From the NCBI RefSeq assembly GCF_004340465.1, contig NZ_SLVV01000006.1, positions 62,001 to 126,000 of the forward strand: a stretch of 64,000 bases of DNA, given 5' to 3'. The translations under genes and the position numbers were made by a program. Shown piece by piece: positions 1 through 9,045 of this stretch (position 1 is the first letter of the stretch; the number at the start of each line of letters is the position of its first letter). The stretch is from Mesobacillus foraminis. Lineage in GTDB: Bacteria; Bacillota; Bacilli; Bacillales; Cytobacillaceae. Below the pieces are notes generated by a model, which was not told where the DNA came from, searched no databases, and saw only the letters and a program-made list of their open reading frames with translations.

Positions 1-125
1 TTGTCTGGTATTAGGCACAGCTTGTCCTGAAATGGTAAAACATGCTTCTGCTCTTCCTGCCTATTGTACATATTTCTCCTTCCCAAATACAACAATAAAA
101 GGAGACAAAATGGGAGGGATACAAA

Positions 126-1475
126 ATGAGTAGTAAAAGTGGCTCTGAAGAGAAACTGGTGTGGTGGCAGCTATCAATGATTGGGATAGGCTGTATCATT
201 GGTACCGGCTTTTTCCTTGGATCGGCCCTTGCAATAACAATGACAGGCCCTTCGGCTATTCTAGTGTTTGCACTTGCTGCAGCAGGAACCTATCTTGTCT
301 TTGATGCACTTGCAAAAATGTCAGCCAAGGATCCGCAAAAAGGTTCATTCCGTTCCTATGCTAAAAAAGCCTTCGGGCACTGGGCGGGATTTTCCAGCGG
401 CTGGGTATACTGGGGGTCAGAACTGCTCATCATGGGCAGTCAATTAACAGCTTTGTCGTTATTCTCACGTTTTTGGTTCCCAAATATCCCGCTCTGGGTT
501 TTTGCTTGTATTTTCGCCATACTTGGCCTTGCAGTAGTTTTATCTGGTACACACGGGTTTGAGAAAATGGAAAATATTTTTGCCGTTATCAAGGTGGCGG
601 CTATTGTGATGTTTCTCGTGCTTGCAACCCTTGCTGTTTTTGGAGTTTTTAAGGGGCAGGGCCATGGGGTCAATATGCCGGGCACGATGGGCGAATTTTT
701 TCCTGAAGGCTACAGGGGACTATGGACAGCGTTGATTTTTGCTTTTTACGCTTTTGGCGGGATTGAAATTATGGGAATAATGGCCCCAAGATTAAAAAAG
801 AAAGAAGATGCGCCAAAAGCCGGGCATATGATGCTGATTCTGCTTGCCACCATCTATTTGATCGCCATTACACTGGCTGTTGTGCTAGTACCTTTCGATG
901 ATTTCACAACAAAAGAAAGTCCGTTTGTGACGACCCTGGATCATTATCATCTCCCGTTCGTGCCCCATCTTTTTAATGGTGCGATGATTATCGCCGGTTT
1001 CTCGACCATGTGTGCCTCCCTTTTTGCTGTCACAAGCATGATCGTTACTCTGGCTAAAGACGGTGATGCTCCAAAAGTGCTGGCGAAAAAGGGGATATTG
1101 AAGGTTCCTCATTTTGCCTTGGGATTAACTGTTTTAGGTTTAATAACTTCCATTATCCTAGCCCTTGCCATGCCTGACAGTATTTACGAATATTTAACAA
1201 CTGCAGCCGGTCTGATGCTCCTCTATAATTGGCTTTTTCTCCTTTTTTCTTATAAAAGGATTATTAAATTGACCGGGTTGGATGAAGGTAAAAGGTATGC
1301 GGGTATAATCCTGATCCTGCTGGCTGTGAGTGGGACCCTTCTTGACAAGGCAAGCCGTCCTGGATTTTTTATCTCCCTGATATTTTTAGGCGTGATTGCC
1401 GTTATCCTTTTTATCCGGAACTCCCTGGGAAAAAGAAAAAAAGGTGCAAAGGTTCACAGGGCACGATTCCAATAG
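126..1475 (+). CDS. APC-family amino acid permease
   Basis: A 449-residue membrane protein that should import an amino acid by proton or cation symport. The N-terminus carries the APC signature (GIGCIIGTGFFLGSA, about residues 20-34) and roughly twelve hydrophobic segments follow, ending in a Lys/Arg-rich cytoplasmic tail. Length fits the family. The ATG is preceded by GGGAGGG at about 7 nt. A six-codon reading frame (ATG 110-112, stop 131-133) with its own AAAGGAGA overlaps the start and might couple translation. The gene is followed by its own terminator, so it appears monocistronic. The substrate cannot be read from the sequence. Confidence 0.88.
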   Translation: MSSKSGSEEKLVWWQLSMIGIGCIIGTGFFLGSALAITMTGPSAILVFALAAAGTYLVFDALAKMSAKDPQKGSFRSYAKKAFGHWAGFSSGWVYWGSELLIMGSQLTALSLFSRFWFPNIPLWVFACIFAILGLAVVLSGTHGFEKMENIFAVIKVAAIVMFLVLATLAVFGVFKGQGHGVNMPGTMGEFFPEGYRGLWTALIFAFYAFGGIEIMGIMAPRLKKKEDAPKAGHMMLILLATIYLIAITLAVVLVPFDDFTTKESPFVTTLDHYHLPFVPHLFNGAMIIAGFSTMCASLFAVTSMIVTLAKDGDAPKVLAKKGILKVPHFALGLTVLGLITSIILALAMPDSIYEYLTTAAGLMLLYNWLFLLFSYKRIIKLTGLDEGKRYAGIILILLAVSGTLLDKASRPGFFISLIFLGVIAVILFIRNSLGKRKKGAKVHRARFQ

Positions 1476-1480
1476 AATAA

Positions 1481-1520
1481 AAAACCAGAAACCGCCATAA
1501 TTTGGGCGGTTTCTGGTTTT
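1481..1520 (+). terminator. Intrinsic terminator of the permease gene
   Basis: A 16-bp inverted repeat with arms AAAACCAGAAACCGCC and GGCGGTTTCTGGTTTT lies 6 nt after the stop codon and ends in a T-run. Confidence 0.9.
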
Positions 1521-1546
1521 TACGAAAATCTGGGTGATAGCCCTGC

Positions 1547-1573
1547 ACGAATAGGTTAAGATGACATACTTTA
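1547..1573 (+). promoter_or_regulatory. Candidate sigma-K promoter for the Gly/Tyr/His-rich gene
   Basis: The sequence AC, 16 nt, CATACTTTA matches the mother-cell sigma-K pattern (AC / CATANNNTA with about 16 nt spacing). It ends 30 nt before the start codon at 1603. This is inference from a short consensus, supported by the coat-protein-like product. Confidence 0.5.
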
Positions 1574-1602
1574 GACTGAAACCTATATAAGGGAGCGATA
1601 TT

Positions 1603-1947
1603 ATGTACGAGGATGAGAGAATTCTAGGGAGTTATGGAACGCAAGGCTATGGAGGCTATGGATCTTATGGTCAGCCTGGATATGGCGGTTACGGTGGATA
1701 TGGAGGATATGGCGGTTACGGGGGACATGGAGGCTACGGAGGACATGGAGGCTACGGGGGCTATGGCGGATACCCAGGCTACGGAGGTTATGGTGGATAT
1801 GGACATCACGGAGGCCATCACGGAGGCCATCACGGAGGCCACCATGGCGGACACCATGGCGGACATCATGGCGGACACCATGGCGGACACCACGGCGGAC
1901 ATCATGGCGGCGGTCACTATGGAGGCTATGGAGGCTACAGGGGTTAA
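1603..1947 (+). CDS. Gly/Tyr/His-rich repeat protein, YeeK-like spore integument protein
   Basis: A 114-residue low-complexity protein. After a short acidic start (MYEDERILGSYG) come about 15 YGG-type repeats and then about nine HHGG repeats, ending in YGGYGGYRG. Composition resembles the B. subtilis spore integument protein YeeK, which is rich in Gly, His and Tyr; yeeI, the neighbour of yeeK in that species, lies 5 kb downstream here. A GGGAGCG Shine-Dalgarno and a sigma-K-like promoter precede it and a terminator follows. The His repeats could bind metal and the Tyr repeats could be oxidatively cross-linked; both are inference. Other reading frames are open across the repeat, but only this one has a ribosome binding site. 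Confidence 0.75.
   Translation: MYEDERILGSYGTQGYGGYGSYGQPGYGGYGGYGGYGGYGGHGGYGGHGGYGGYGGYPGYGGYGGYGHHGGHHGGHHGGHHGGHHGGHHGGHHGGHHGGHHGGGHYGGYGGYRG
1606..1941 (+). repeat. Short tandem repeats encoding YGG and HHGG
   Basis: Two DNA repeat blocks lie inside the gene. One is a 9-12 nt period of ggaggctay/ggcggatay units (about 1645-1805). The other is a 12-nt period of catcayggcgga-like units (about 1806-1910). Such arrays are prone to length change by slippage, so the protein length probably varies between strains. Confidence 0.85.
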
Positions 1948-1987
1948 GGTCATGCATGATAAGGTCCCGGCTGGAATCAAAAAACAT

Positions 1988-2016
1988 GCCGTCCGCAGTT
2001 TTTGCTGACGGCTTTT
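1988..2016 (+). terminator. Intrinsic terminator of the repeat-protein gene
   Basis: GCCGTC/GACGGC hairpin with a T-rich loop, followed by TTTT; 40 nt after the stop codon. Confidence 0.7.
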
Positions 2017-2113
2017 CCAGTTAGCCTATTCTTTCTAGTCCAACATTTTGTTAATTTTGGTTACATGGCTGATTCCCGCGGAATATCCGAGTATGTACAG
2101 TTCAAAGATGAAT

Positions 2114-2752
2114 TTAAAATAAAACTTTGGCAGCCTGGATGCCAAAATAGACGGCAAACCCAATCAGGGATAAACCAGACAGGATGGAAATGAAGGTTAG
2201 GAGACGGCTCGTTAATAGCTTGCGGAAGCTGCTGGAAATCCCTGCCATTACAATATCCCAAAGGACCAAGCCAAGGATAATGGCCGAGCTGTACACCACC
2301 AATTCACTGGTTCCATAGGTGGAAGCGGTCCTGGCAAGAACAGAACCATAAATGCCCAGCCAGAATAAAATGGTCAGCGGATTGGAAATAGACATCATGA
2401 ATCCAGAGAGGAAAGATTTCCAGCGGGATTCTGTTTGTCTTTGCTGCTGCATAACCACTTTACCAGCGCCCATAATGGTTTCCACCCCTGTATACATTAG
2501 GACAAAAAAACCAAACAGCCATAAAAAGGTTTGCATGAAGGGAGTTTCAAGAAATCGGACTACACCCATATACACAGCAAGCATATAAACGACATCTGCT
2601 GTTAACGCACCTAATCCCAGCAGCCATGCATGAAAAAAGCCGCTTTTAATTCCCTTGTCCATTTGGGCTGCGTTAACCGGTCCTATTGGGGCAGCGAGGG
2701 AAAGTCCAAGGAATACATAACTTAAAAATACACTCAAGCTTGTTACCCCCAT
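2114..2752 (-). CDS. LysE/RhtB-family amino acid exporter
   Basis: A 212-residue inner-membrane protein with about six hydrophobic segments. The N-terminal segment shows the family pattern (LGLSLAAPIGPVNAAQ, about residues 16-31), and SNPLTILFWLGI near residue 123 is a second conserved block. The family exports amino acids or small metabolites out of the cell. It is a single convergent gene with no regulator beside it, so the substrate is unknown. Confidence 0.88.
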   Translation of the reverse strand: MGVTSLSVFLSYVFLGLSLAAPIGPVNAAQMDKGIKSGFFHAWLLGLGALTADVVYMLAVYMGVVRFLETPFMQTFLWLFGFFVLMYTGVETIMGAGKVVMQQQRQTESRWKSFLSGFMMSISNPLTILFWLGIYGSVLARTASTYGTSELVVYSSAIILGLVLWDIVMAGISSSFRKLLTSRLLTFISILSGLSLIGFAVYFGIQAAKVLF

Positions 2753-2942
2753 TTACCAAGAAGAATCAATGCTCGTACTATATGTATTCAGCCTTTGGTG
2801 CTTGTACGACCTTTAATTGATGGAATTGGATTTTTTATTTTCTTTTACTTTGCTTTTAAAAAAAGAGGTATTTATTTTGCTTTTTCGCATATCATAAGAG
2901 GGTTGGGTCAGTAACAAGCTTTTTCAACAAAGGTAGATAATT

Positions 2943-2971
2943 TTGGAATTGAAGATAAACTATGTTATGAT
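2943..2971 (+). promoter_or_regulatory. Sigma-A promoter for the ydjO-like gene
   Basis: TTGGAA (2943-2948), 17 nt, TATGAT (2966-2971). Transcription would start near 2978 and leave a leader of about 130 nt before the ATG at 3108. The rest of the 2753-3107 interval holds only this promoter and the leader hairpin. Confidence 0.6.
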
Positions 2972-2999
2972 AGGAGAAGATCATAAATTTAGAGAAGAT

Positions 3000-3057
3000 T
3001 CATTTATTATAAGAAGTTTTTGGGAAACAGGCTTTTTATAATAAATGAGTTTTTTTA
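3000..3057 (+). promoter_or_regulatory. AT-rich hairpin with T-run in the ydjO leader
   Basis: A perfect 12-bp inverted repeat (TCATTTATTATA at 3000-3011 and TATAATAAATGA at 3037-3048) encloses a 25-nt loop and is followed directly by GTTTTTTT. It has the form of an intrinsic terminator but the stem is almost all A-T. It sits about 50 nt before the start codon, so it could act as an attenuator or a temperature-sensitive structure. Confidence 0.55.
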
Positions 3058-3107
3058 TTATCTATACTGGCTTATCTGAACTAATATTGAAATGGAGCGT
3101 GAAGGTA

Positions 3108-3314
3108 ATGGCATTTGGAAGAAAACCTCCTGAAGAGATTGTCACTGCGGAAACAAAGATATGGGTATGTACAGCTGATGATTGTAATTGCTGGGTCCGC
3201 GACAATTTTAAAAGCAGTGCAGTTCCGGCATGCCCAATTTGCAATAGTGAAATGCAACAGACAACGAAAGAGCTGGAAGTTGTGAACAACCACAGTTTAA
3301 ATATTACAGGCTAA
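3108..3314 (+). CDS. ydjO: Small zinc-ribbon protein, YdjO-like (cold-inducible type)
   Basis: A 68-residue protein with Cys pairs in VCTADDCNCW and ACPICNSEM (about residues 21-27 and 44-47), a zinc-ribbon layout. The pattern W-x-C-T-x3-C-N-x-W through CPICxSxM closely resembles B. subtilis YdjO, annotated as a cold-inducible protein. A longer frame opens at 3045, but the ATG at 3108 has a GAAGGT ribosome site and gives the family length. Molecular role unknown; RNA or zinc binding is a guess. Confidence 0.75.
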   Translation: MAFGRKPPEEIVTAETKIWVCTADDCNCWVRDNFKSSAVPACPICNSEMQQTTKELEVVNNHSLNITG

Positions 3315-3326
3315 TATATTTTGAAG

Positions 3327-3353
3327 GCAGCTGCTCCCAAAGCAGCTGTTTTT
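3327..3353 (+). terminator. Intrinsic terminator after ydjO
   Basis: CAGCTGCT/AGCAGCTG hairpin followed by TTTTT, 14 nt past the stop. Confidence 0.85.
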
Positions 3354-3460
3354 AAGTTCAGCAAGATAACACAGGAAAAATGTCTTGATTTTCGATCTGC
3401 AACTCTGTAGTACAAGGGGAATGAGGACAGCAAACAGCATAGTAAAAAGGGTACATAATA

Positions 3461-3490
3461 AAAAAAAGCAATCTACATTTGTAGATTGCT
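3461..3490 (-). terminator. Terminator of tRNA-Leu
   Basis: GCAATCTAC/GTAGATTGC stem with a 4-nt loop. On the minus strand it follows the tRNA 3' end by about 9 nt and runs into a T-tract. Confidence 0.85.
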
Positions 3491-3498
3491 TTTTTAGA

Positions 3499-3581
3499 TG
3501 CGGATGAGAGGACTTGAACCTCCACGGTATTGCTACCACTAGAACCTGAATCTAGCGCGTCTGCCATTCCGCCACATCCGC
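3499..3581 (-). tRNA. tRNA-Leu (anticodon CAG)
   Basis: On the minus strand an 83-nt cloverleaf begins GCGGATG and ends CATCCGCA, giving a 7-bp acceptor stem. The anticodon stem CTAGA/TCTAG encloses the loop TTCAGGT, so the anticodon is CAG (codon CUG). A long variable arm and a GGTTCAAGTCC T-arm mark it as a class II leucine tRNA. CCA is not encoded. Confidence 0.95.
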
Positions 3582-3697
3582 GTATTTTGTTACTACCGCG
3601 TCACAAGATTTATTATAGCACAGGTTTTATAAAAAGAAAGATAAAAAGAGTGCAAAATTAAAAGTTTTTATTTTCTGATATTTTTAATAGCAAACCT

Positions 3698-3748
3698 TTG
3701 ACATTCAAACAAAGATTTGAATAAAATATAATCAAATAAACGTTTGAA
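3698..3748 (+). promoter_or_regulatory. cad promoter with two CadC operators
   Basis: Promoter TTGACA (3698-3703), 18 nt, TAAAAT (3722-3727). A palindrome TTCAAAC-aaag-ATTTGAA (3704-3721) fills the spacer and a second, TCAAATA-aacg-TTTGA (3732-3748), covers the transcription start. The second closely resembles the staphylococcal cad operator core (CTCAAATAAATATTTGA). Binding of CadC at either would block RNA polymerase until metal is bound. Confidence 0.8.
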
Positions 3749-3768
3749 TATTGGGGAGAAGGCTATTT

Positions 3769-4137
3769 ATGAAGGAACAGGATGTCTGCCAGGTAAATTG
3801 TGTTCATCAGGATAAAGTTGACAAGGTAAAGGTCAGATTAAGCAAGGAAAATGTTTTGGATGTTACGAAAATTTTTAAAGCATTATCAGATGAAACAAGG
3901 CTCAACATTGCCTTGGCCCTTACCGAAGAGGAAGAGCTCTGTGTATGTGATGTGGCCAATATTGTGGATGCTAGCACCGCTACTGCCTCACATCATTTGC
4001 GGTTATTGAAAAAGCATGGAATTGCAAAATATCGAAAAGAAGGGAAACTGGTTTATTATTCACTTGATGACGTTCATGTCAGACAATTGATCTCCGTGGC
4101 ATTTGAACATCAAAGGGAGGTGAAGGACAATGGCTGA
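3769..4137 (+). CDS. cadC: CadC, ArsR/SmtB metal-responsive repressor
   Basis: A 122-residue winged-helix repressor that releases DNA on binding Cd, Pb, Zn or Bi. It has all four Cys of the CadC alpha-3N metal site at the family positions: Cys7, Cys11 (MKEQDVCQVNC) and Cys58, Cys60 (ELCVCD). The recognition helix is in STATASHHLRLLKKHGI (about 71-87). The ATG at 3769 is chosen over an in-frame start at 3751 because GGGGAGAAGG precedes it and the Cys numbering then matches CadC. It overlaps the cadA start by 8 nt, so the two are translationally coupled and autoregulated. Confidence 0.93.
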   Translation: MKEQDVCQVNCVHQDKVDKVKVRLSKENVLDVTKIFKALSDETRLNIALALTEEEELCVCDVANIVDASTATASHHLRLLKKHGIAKYRKEGKLVYYSLDDVHVRQLISVAFEHQREVKDNG

Positions 4138-6274
4138 AGGAAATGAGCTTGCCGCAGAAAAACAGGTATACCGGGTCCAGGGCTTTTCCTGAGCAGGCTG
4201 TGCCAATAAGTTCGAAAAGAACGTGAAGCACCTGGATGGTGTTTCTGAAGCAAAAGTAAACTTTGGCGCTTCGAAGCTTACGGTTTACGGGAATGTAACG
4301 ATTGAAGAGCTTGAAAAAGCAGGAGCATTTGAGAATTTAAGTCTTTACCCGGAAAAACAAAAAGTGCTTCCTCCCTCCAAGGAGCCGTTCTGGAAGGAGC
4401 ATGCGGCAGTCCTGGGTTCACTTGTTTTTGTTCTTTTAGGCTATTTGTCTCAATTTTTATATGGCGAGGGCAGCCTGATAACTATTGCTGCATTCCTGGG
4501 AGCTATTTTAATAGGCGGATTTTCTCTGTTCATTGCCGGTTTTAAGAATTTGGCATCTCTTGAATTCGATATGAGAACCTTGATGACGATTGCGATCATT
4601 GGGGCAGCGATTATCGGGGAATGGAGTGAAGGGGCGATAGTGGTCATTCTTTTTGCCATCAGCGAGGCCCTTGAAAAGTATTCAATGGATAAGGCGAGAA
4701 ATTCCATTCGCTCTCTCATGGATATAGCACCAAATGAAGCCCTGGTTCGCCGTAATGGTCAGGATATCCTGATTGGTGTTGAAGATATTGAAATTGGGGA
4801 CATCATGCTGGTCAAGCCAGGCCAAAAAATTGCCATGGATGGGTTAGTGGCAAACGGTGTCTCAGCTGTAAATCAGGCAGCCATTACAGGCGAGTCTGTC
4901 CCAGCGGAAAAGGTACCAGGTGACGAAGTCTTTGCCGGCACCTTAAATGGTGAAGGATTACTGGAAGTACAGGTGACGAAAAGGGTGGAAGACACCACGA
5001 TTGCCAAGATCATTCATCTTGTGGAGGAAGCGCAGGCAGAGAGGGCCCCTTCCCAGGCCTTTGTAGATAAATTTGCAAAATATTATACACCGGCCATCAT
5101 TCTGGCCGCTGTACTTGTAGCTGTGATTCCGCCCTTGCTGTTCAATGGAGATTGGAGCGAGTGGATTTATCAAGGTCTGGCTGCATTAGTAGTGGGCTGT
5201 CCATGCGCCCTGGTTATTTCGACTCCGGTTTCGATTGTTACCGCAATCGGCAACGCTGCGAGAAATGGTGTTTTGATCAAAGGCGGCATTTATCTGGAAC
5301 AAACAGGTGCCATAAGGGCTGTAGCCTTTGATAAAACAGGTACCCTGACGGAGGGAATTCCGACTGTAACCGATTATGTTTACATGAAAGCCGAGAAGGA
5401 TGATTCCCTTGCCAGTGCCGTTGCCGCACTGGAACTTCGATCACAGCACCCTCTGGCTTCCGCCATCATCAAGAAGGCGGAGGAAGATGGCATTAACTAT
5501 TCTCAAGTGCAAATAGAGGATTTCACTTCCATAACAGGCAAAGGGATAAAAGGGCGTATAGCAGGAGTTACTTTTTATGTTGGCAATCCAAGAATGTTTG
5601 CCGAAATGCTCGCAAGTGGATTGTCCGATAAGGTCCAAACTCTAATCAGAGAAATGCAGGAACAGGGGAAAACGGTGATGGTTGCTGGAACAGAGCAAGA
5701 GGTTTTGGCCATCATTGCAGCTGCGGATGAAGTCAGGGAAAGCAGCAGGGAAGTGATTGCTGATCTTCATAGGCTTGGGATCGAAAAAACGATCATGCTT
5801 ACTGGAGACAACCGGGATATCGCAAATGCTATTTCCGAGCGTACAGGGGTAACGGAAGTAAAGTCGGAGCTTCTCCCGCAGGATAAGCTGGCTGCTGTTA
5901 AACAGCTCAAGGAGAAGTATGGAAATGTGGCGATGGTTGGCGACGGGGTAAACGATGCTCCAGCCCTTGCAGCTGCAACAATCGGCATTGCCATGGGTGG
6001 AGCCGGAACGGATACCGCGCTTGAAACTGCTGATATTGCCTTAATGGGAGATAACCTGAAAAAGCTTCCTTTTACCATCCAGCTTAGCAGGAAGACGCTT
6101 CGGATCATTAAGCAAAACATCACCTTCTCCCTTGGTGTCAAACTGCTGGCACTGCTGCTGGTCATCCCCGGGTGGCTGACTCTGTGGATTGCCATCTTTG
6201 CTGATATGGGAGCCACTCTGATTGTCACCTTAAACGGGCTGAGACTGTTAAGAGTTCGACCGGATAAAAAGTGA
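4130..6274 (+). pseudogene. cadA: CadA P1B-type Cd/Zn/Pb-exporting ATPase with in-frame TGA at codon 21
   Basis: The full-length frame starts at ATG 4130 (GGGAGGTGAAGG upstream, overlapping cadC) and would encode about 714 residues. The N-terminal HMA domain reads RVQGFS[15 protein letters not shown]: TGA at 4190-4192 replaces the first Cys of the CxxC metal motif (GFTCANC in relatives). After the stop everything is intact: the TGES actuator loop, the CPC membrane motif ([12 protein letters not shown]), DKTGTLTEG, the HPLAS block and GDGVNDAPA. Restart at GTG 4223 would give 683 residues with most of the HMA motif lost but the transport core kept, though its ribosome site is weak. A mutation, a sequencing error or selenocysteine are the options; the first two are likelier. 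Confidence 0.85.
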
Positions 6275-6302
6275 GGAGCCAGTAAATCAATGAATATAAC
6301 CT

Positions 6303-6342
6303 AAAAAGATTGCAGGGGCCAGTCTCCTTGCAATCTTTTTTA
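6303..6342 (+). terminator. Terminator of cadCA
   Basis: AAAGATTGCA.../TGCAATCTTTTTT hairpin about 30 nt after cadA. Confidence 0.85.
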
Positions 6343-6404
6343 TATCTTGATTTCTGAGTTTTTTCATATATCTTAGCAGGTTAGAACGCCTGCCTTTCCA
6401 AGAA

Positions 6405-6929
6405 TTAAAAATGATATTTTTCAATTTGCTCGGCAAGATATGTACTGAGTTTCCTGCGGTTTTTCCTAACTTTCATCCTGTCTTCTGCGGAATGGAATAA
6501 GTATTTTTCTTCCTCGGTCTCTGGATAGACAGCCGGTACTTTTTTAGGTTTGCCATTCTCGTCGAGGGATACAAAGGTAATGAAGCTGGTCGCTGCCACC
6601 TTTGATTCGCCAGTAATCAAGTGTTCGGCAATAACTTTAACGAACACTTCCATTGAGCTGGAGCCAGTATATGTGACAAAGGATTCCAAATGGACTGCTT
6701 CTGTCTGGCGGATTGGCTTCAGAAAATCGACCGAATCCATCGAAGCTGTAACGCATTCAGAACGGCAGTGTTTGGCTGCCGATATTGAGGCAACGATATC
6801 TATGGAAGACATCAATTTTCCCCCGAACAAAGTATCAAGGTTATTTGTATCCAGCGGCAAAACTCTGTTTGTCTGGATTACCCTTGAATCGGAACAAGGC
6901 CTTTTAGTCAATTCCGTCGTCATTTTCAT
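6405..6929 (-). CDS. Acyl-CoA thioesterase, hotdog fold (YkhA-like)
   Basis: A 174-residue single hotdog-domain protein. The block LDTNNLDTLFGGKLMSSIDI (about residues 26-45) is the helix-start and active-site region of the YciA/YkhA class, which hydrolyses acyl-CoA to CoA and free acid in the cytoplasm. The start is supported by AAAGGAG 5-6 nt upstream. Monocistronic on the minus strand. Acyl chain preference cannot be inferred. Confidence 0.85.
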   Translation of the reverse strand: MKMTTELTKRPCSDSRVIQTNRVLPLDTNNLDTLFGGKLMSSIDIVASISAAKHCRSECVTASMDSVDFLKPIRQTEAVHLESFVTYTGSSSMEVFVKVIAEHLITGESKVAATSFITFVSLDENGKPKKVPAVYPETEEEKYLFHSAEDRMKVRKNRRKLSTYLAEQIEKYHF

Positions 6930-7216
6930 AAATCTCCTTTAGTCTTGTTAAATGGTGTAATCCCTTTCAAGAGGATTCAATCAAGATTATCATATATCTC
7001 TTAATAAATTACCATATGTTCGCTAATTTACCCAATATTCTTATTAAAGGGTTGGACAAGGCAAGGTGCTAATCTATTTTTTAATCATTATCCTCTTAAC
7101 AAATACCTCTTTTAAGGTATAATATTATCTGTGATAAAACAGACTGCATTACTTTTAATCGCAATAGAGTCATTGCAAGATAAATGTAGATTCAATGTTG
7201 AAAGTGAGTGTTCATA

Positions 7217-7936
7217 ATGGGTCGTAAATGGAATAATATTAAAGAAAAGAAAGCGTCAAAGGACGCCAACACGAGTCGTATTTACGCTAAATTTGGACGG
7301 GAAATTTATGTGGCAGCAAAGCAGGGAGAGCCGGATCCTGAATCTAATCAGGCATTAAAATTTGTCCTTGAACGCGCCAAAACCTACAGTGTTCCCAAAC
7401 ATATCATCGACCGTGCCATTGAAAAGGCTAAAGGCGGATCAGAGGAAAACTTTGATGAGCTCCGGTACGAAGGGTTTGGTCCAAACGGTTCAATGGTAAT
7501 CGTTGATGCATTGACAAATAACGTGAACCGTACTGCTTCCGATGTGCGTGCAGCTTTTGGGAAAAACGGCGGAAACATGGGTGTGAGCGGCTCCGTAGCC
7601 TATATGTTCGATGCAACTGCGGTAATTGGTGTCGAAGGGAAAAGCGCGGACGAAGTACTTGAGCTGTTAATGGAAGCGGATGTGGACGTAAGGGATATCA
7701 TTGAAGAAGATGATTCAGTAATCGTCTATGCCGAACCCGATCAGTTCCATGCCGTCCAGGAAGCGTTCAAGATTGCGGGTATCACAGAATTTACGGTTGC
7801 TGAACTCACGATGCTTGCCCAGAATGATGTGACAATCCCGGAAGATGCCCAAGCTAAATTTGAGAAAATGATTGATGCTCTGGAAGATCTGGAAGATGTT
7901 CAGCAAGTCTACCACAATGTCGATCTAGGGGAATAA
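7217..7936 (+). CDS. yeeI: YebC/TACO1-family protein (YeeI)
   Basis: A 239-residue cytoplasmic protein that is nearly colinear with B. subtilis YeeI from [20 protein letters not shown] to the C-terminal VYHNVDLGE. The YebC family includes transcription regulators (PmpR) and factors that help ribosomes through proline stretches (YebC/TACO1). The ATG at 7217 matches the conserved N-terminus; an in-frame GTG three codons upstream is unlikely. A terminator follows. Confidence 0.93.
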   Translation: MGRKWNNIKEKKASKDANTSRIYAKFGREIYVAAKQGEPDPESNQALKFVLERAKTYSVPKHIIDRAIEKAKGGSEENFDELRYEGFGPNGSMVIVDALTNNVNRTASDVRAAFGKNGGNMGVSGSVAYMFDATAVIGVEGKSADEVLELLMEADVDVRDIIEEDDSVIVYAEPDQFHAVQEAFKIAGITEFTVAELTMLAQNDVTIPEDAQAKFEKMIDALEDLEDVQQVYHNVDLGE

Positions 7937-7944
7937 ACCAGCTT

Positions 7945-7981
7945 AGCAGACCTTTGGCACAAACAGAAGGTCTGCTTTTTA
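7945..7981 (+). terminator. Terminator of yeeI
   Basis: AGCAGACCTT/AAGGTCTGCT 10-bp stem followed by TTTTT. Confidence 0.9.
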
Positions 7982-8216
7982 CATTGGACAATGACCTGTC
8001 ATTCGATTGGAAAAAGAGGGTTAATTAACTAAGACCCGAATGAACGGAAGGGGAAGAGGGTTCGGTTCTCACGCTGTGTTTTACGTTCATCAAACATCCC
8101 TGTTCAGGAGTGAATACTGGACACATTGAAGATTCGTCTCTGCTGAAACATCCTGTTTGGGTATTTTGATCGCTTAAGGTACAATCTATAAGGAAAAAGG
8201 AAGATTAACAATTTAA

Positions 8217-8975
<759 letters not shown>

Positions 8976-8982
8976 TGTAAAA

Positions 8983-9017
8983 AAACAGGCCATAGATCTT
9001 AAGGCCTGTTTTTTTAA
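8983..9017 (+). terminator. Terminator of map
   Basis: ACAGGCC/GGCCTGT hairpin with flanking A and T runs; it may also act on the minus strand. Confidence 0.88.
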
Positions 9018-9045
9018 TTTCAATGACTTTAGACAAACAGCTGGA

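Noticed and set aside
1645-1910. CRISPR-like appearance of the repeat block
   Set aside because: Units are 9-12 nt and contiguous with no spacers, and they encode a protein in one frame.
1624-2008. Long open frames in three other registers over the Gly/Tyr/His repeat
   Set aside because: They arise because the repeat period is a multiple of three and lacks stops in several frames. None has a ribosome site, and their translations are monotonous Met/Thr/Ala or His/Arg/Leu strings.
4190-4240. A selenocysteine insertion element after the cadA TGA
   Set aside because: The only nearby stem is 4 bp (GTTC/GAAC). No Sec machinery is in the window, so it is kept as a hypothesis and not annotated.
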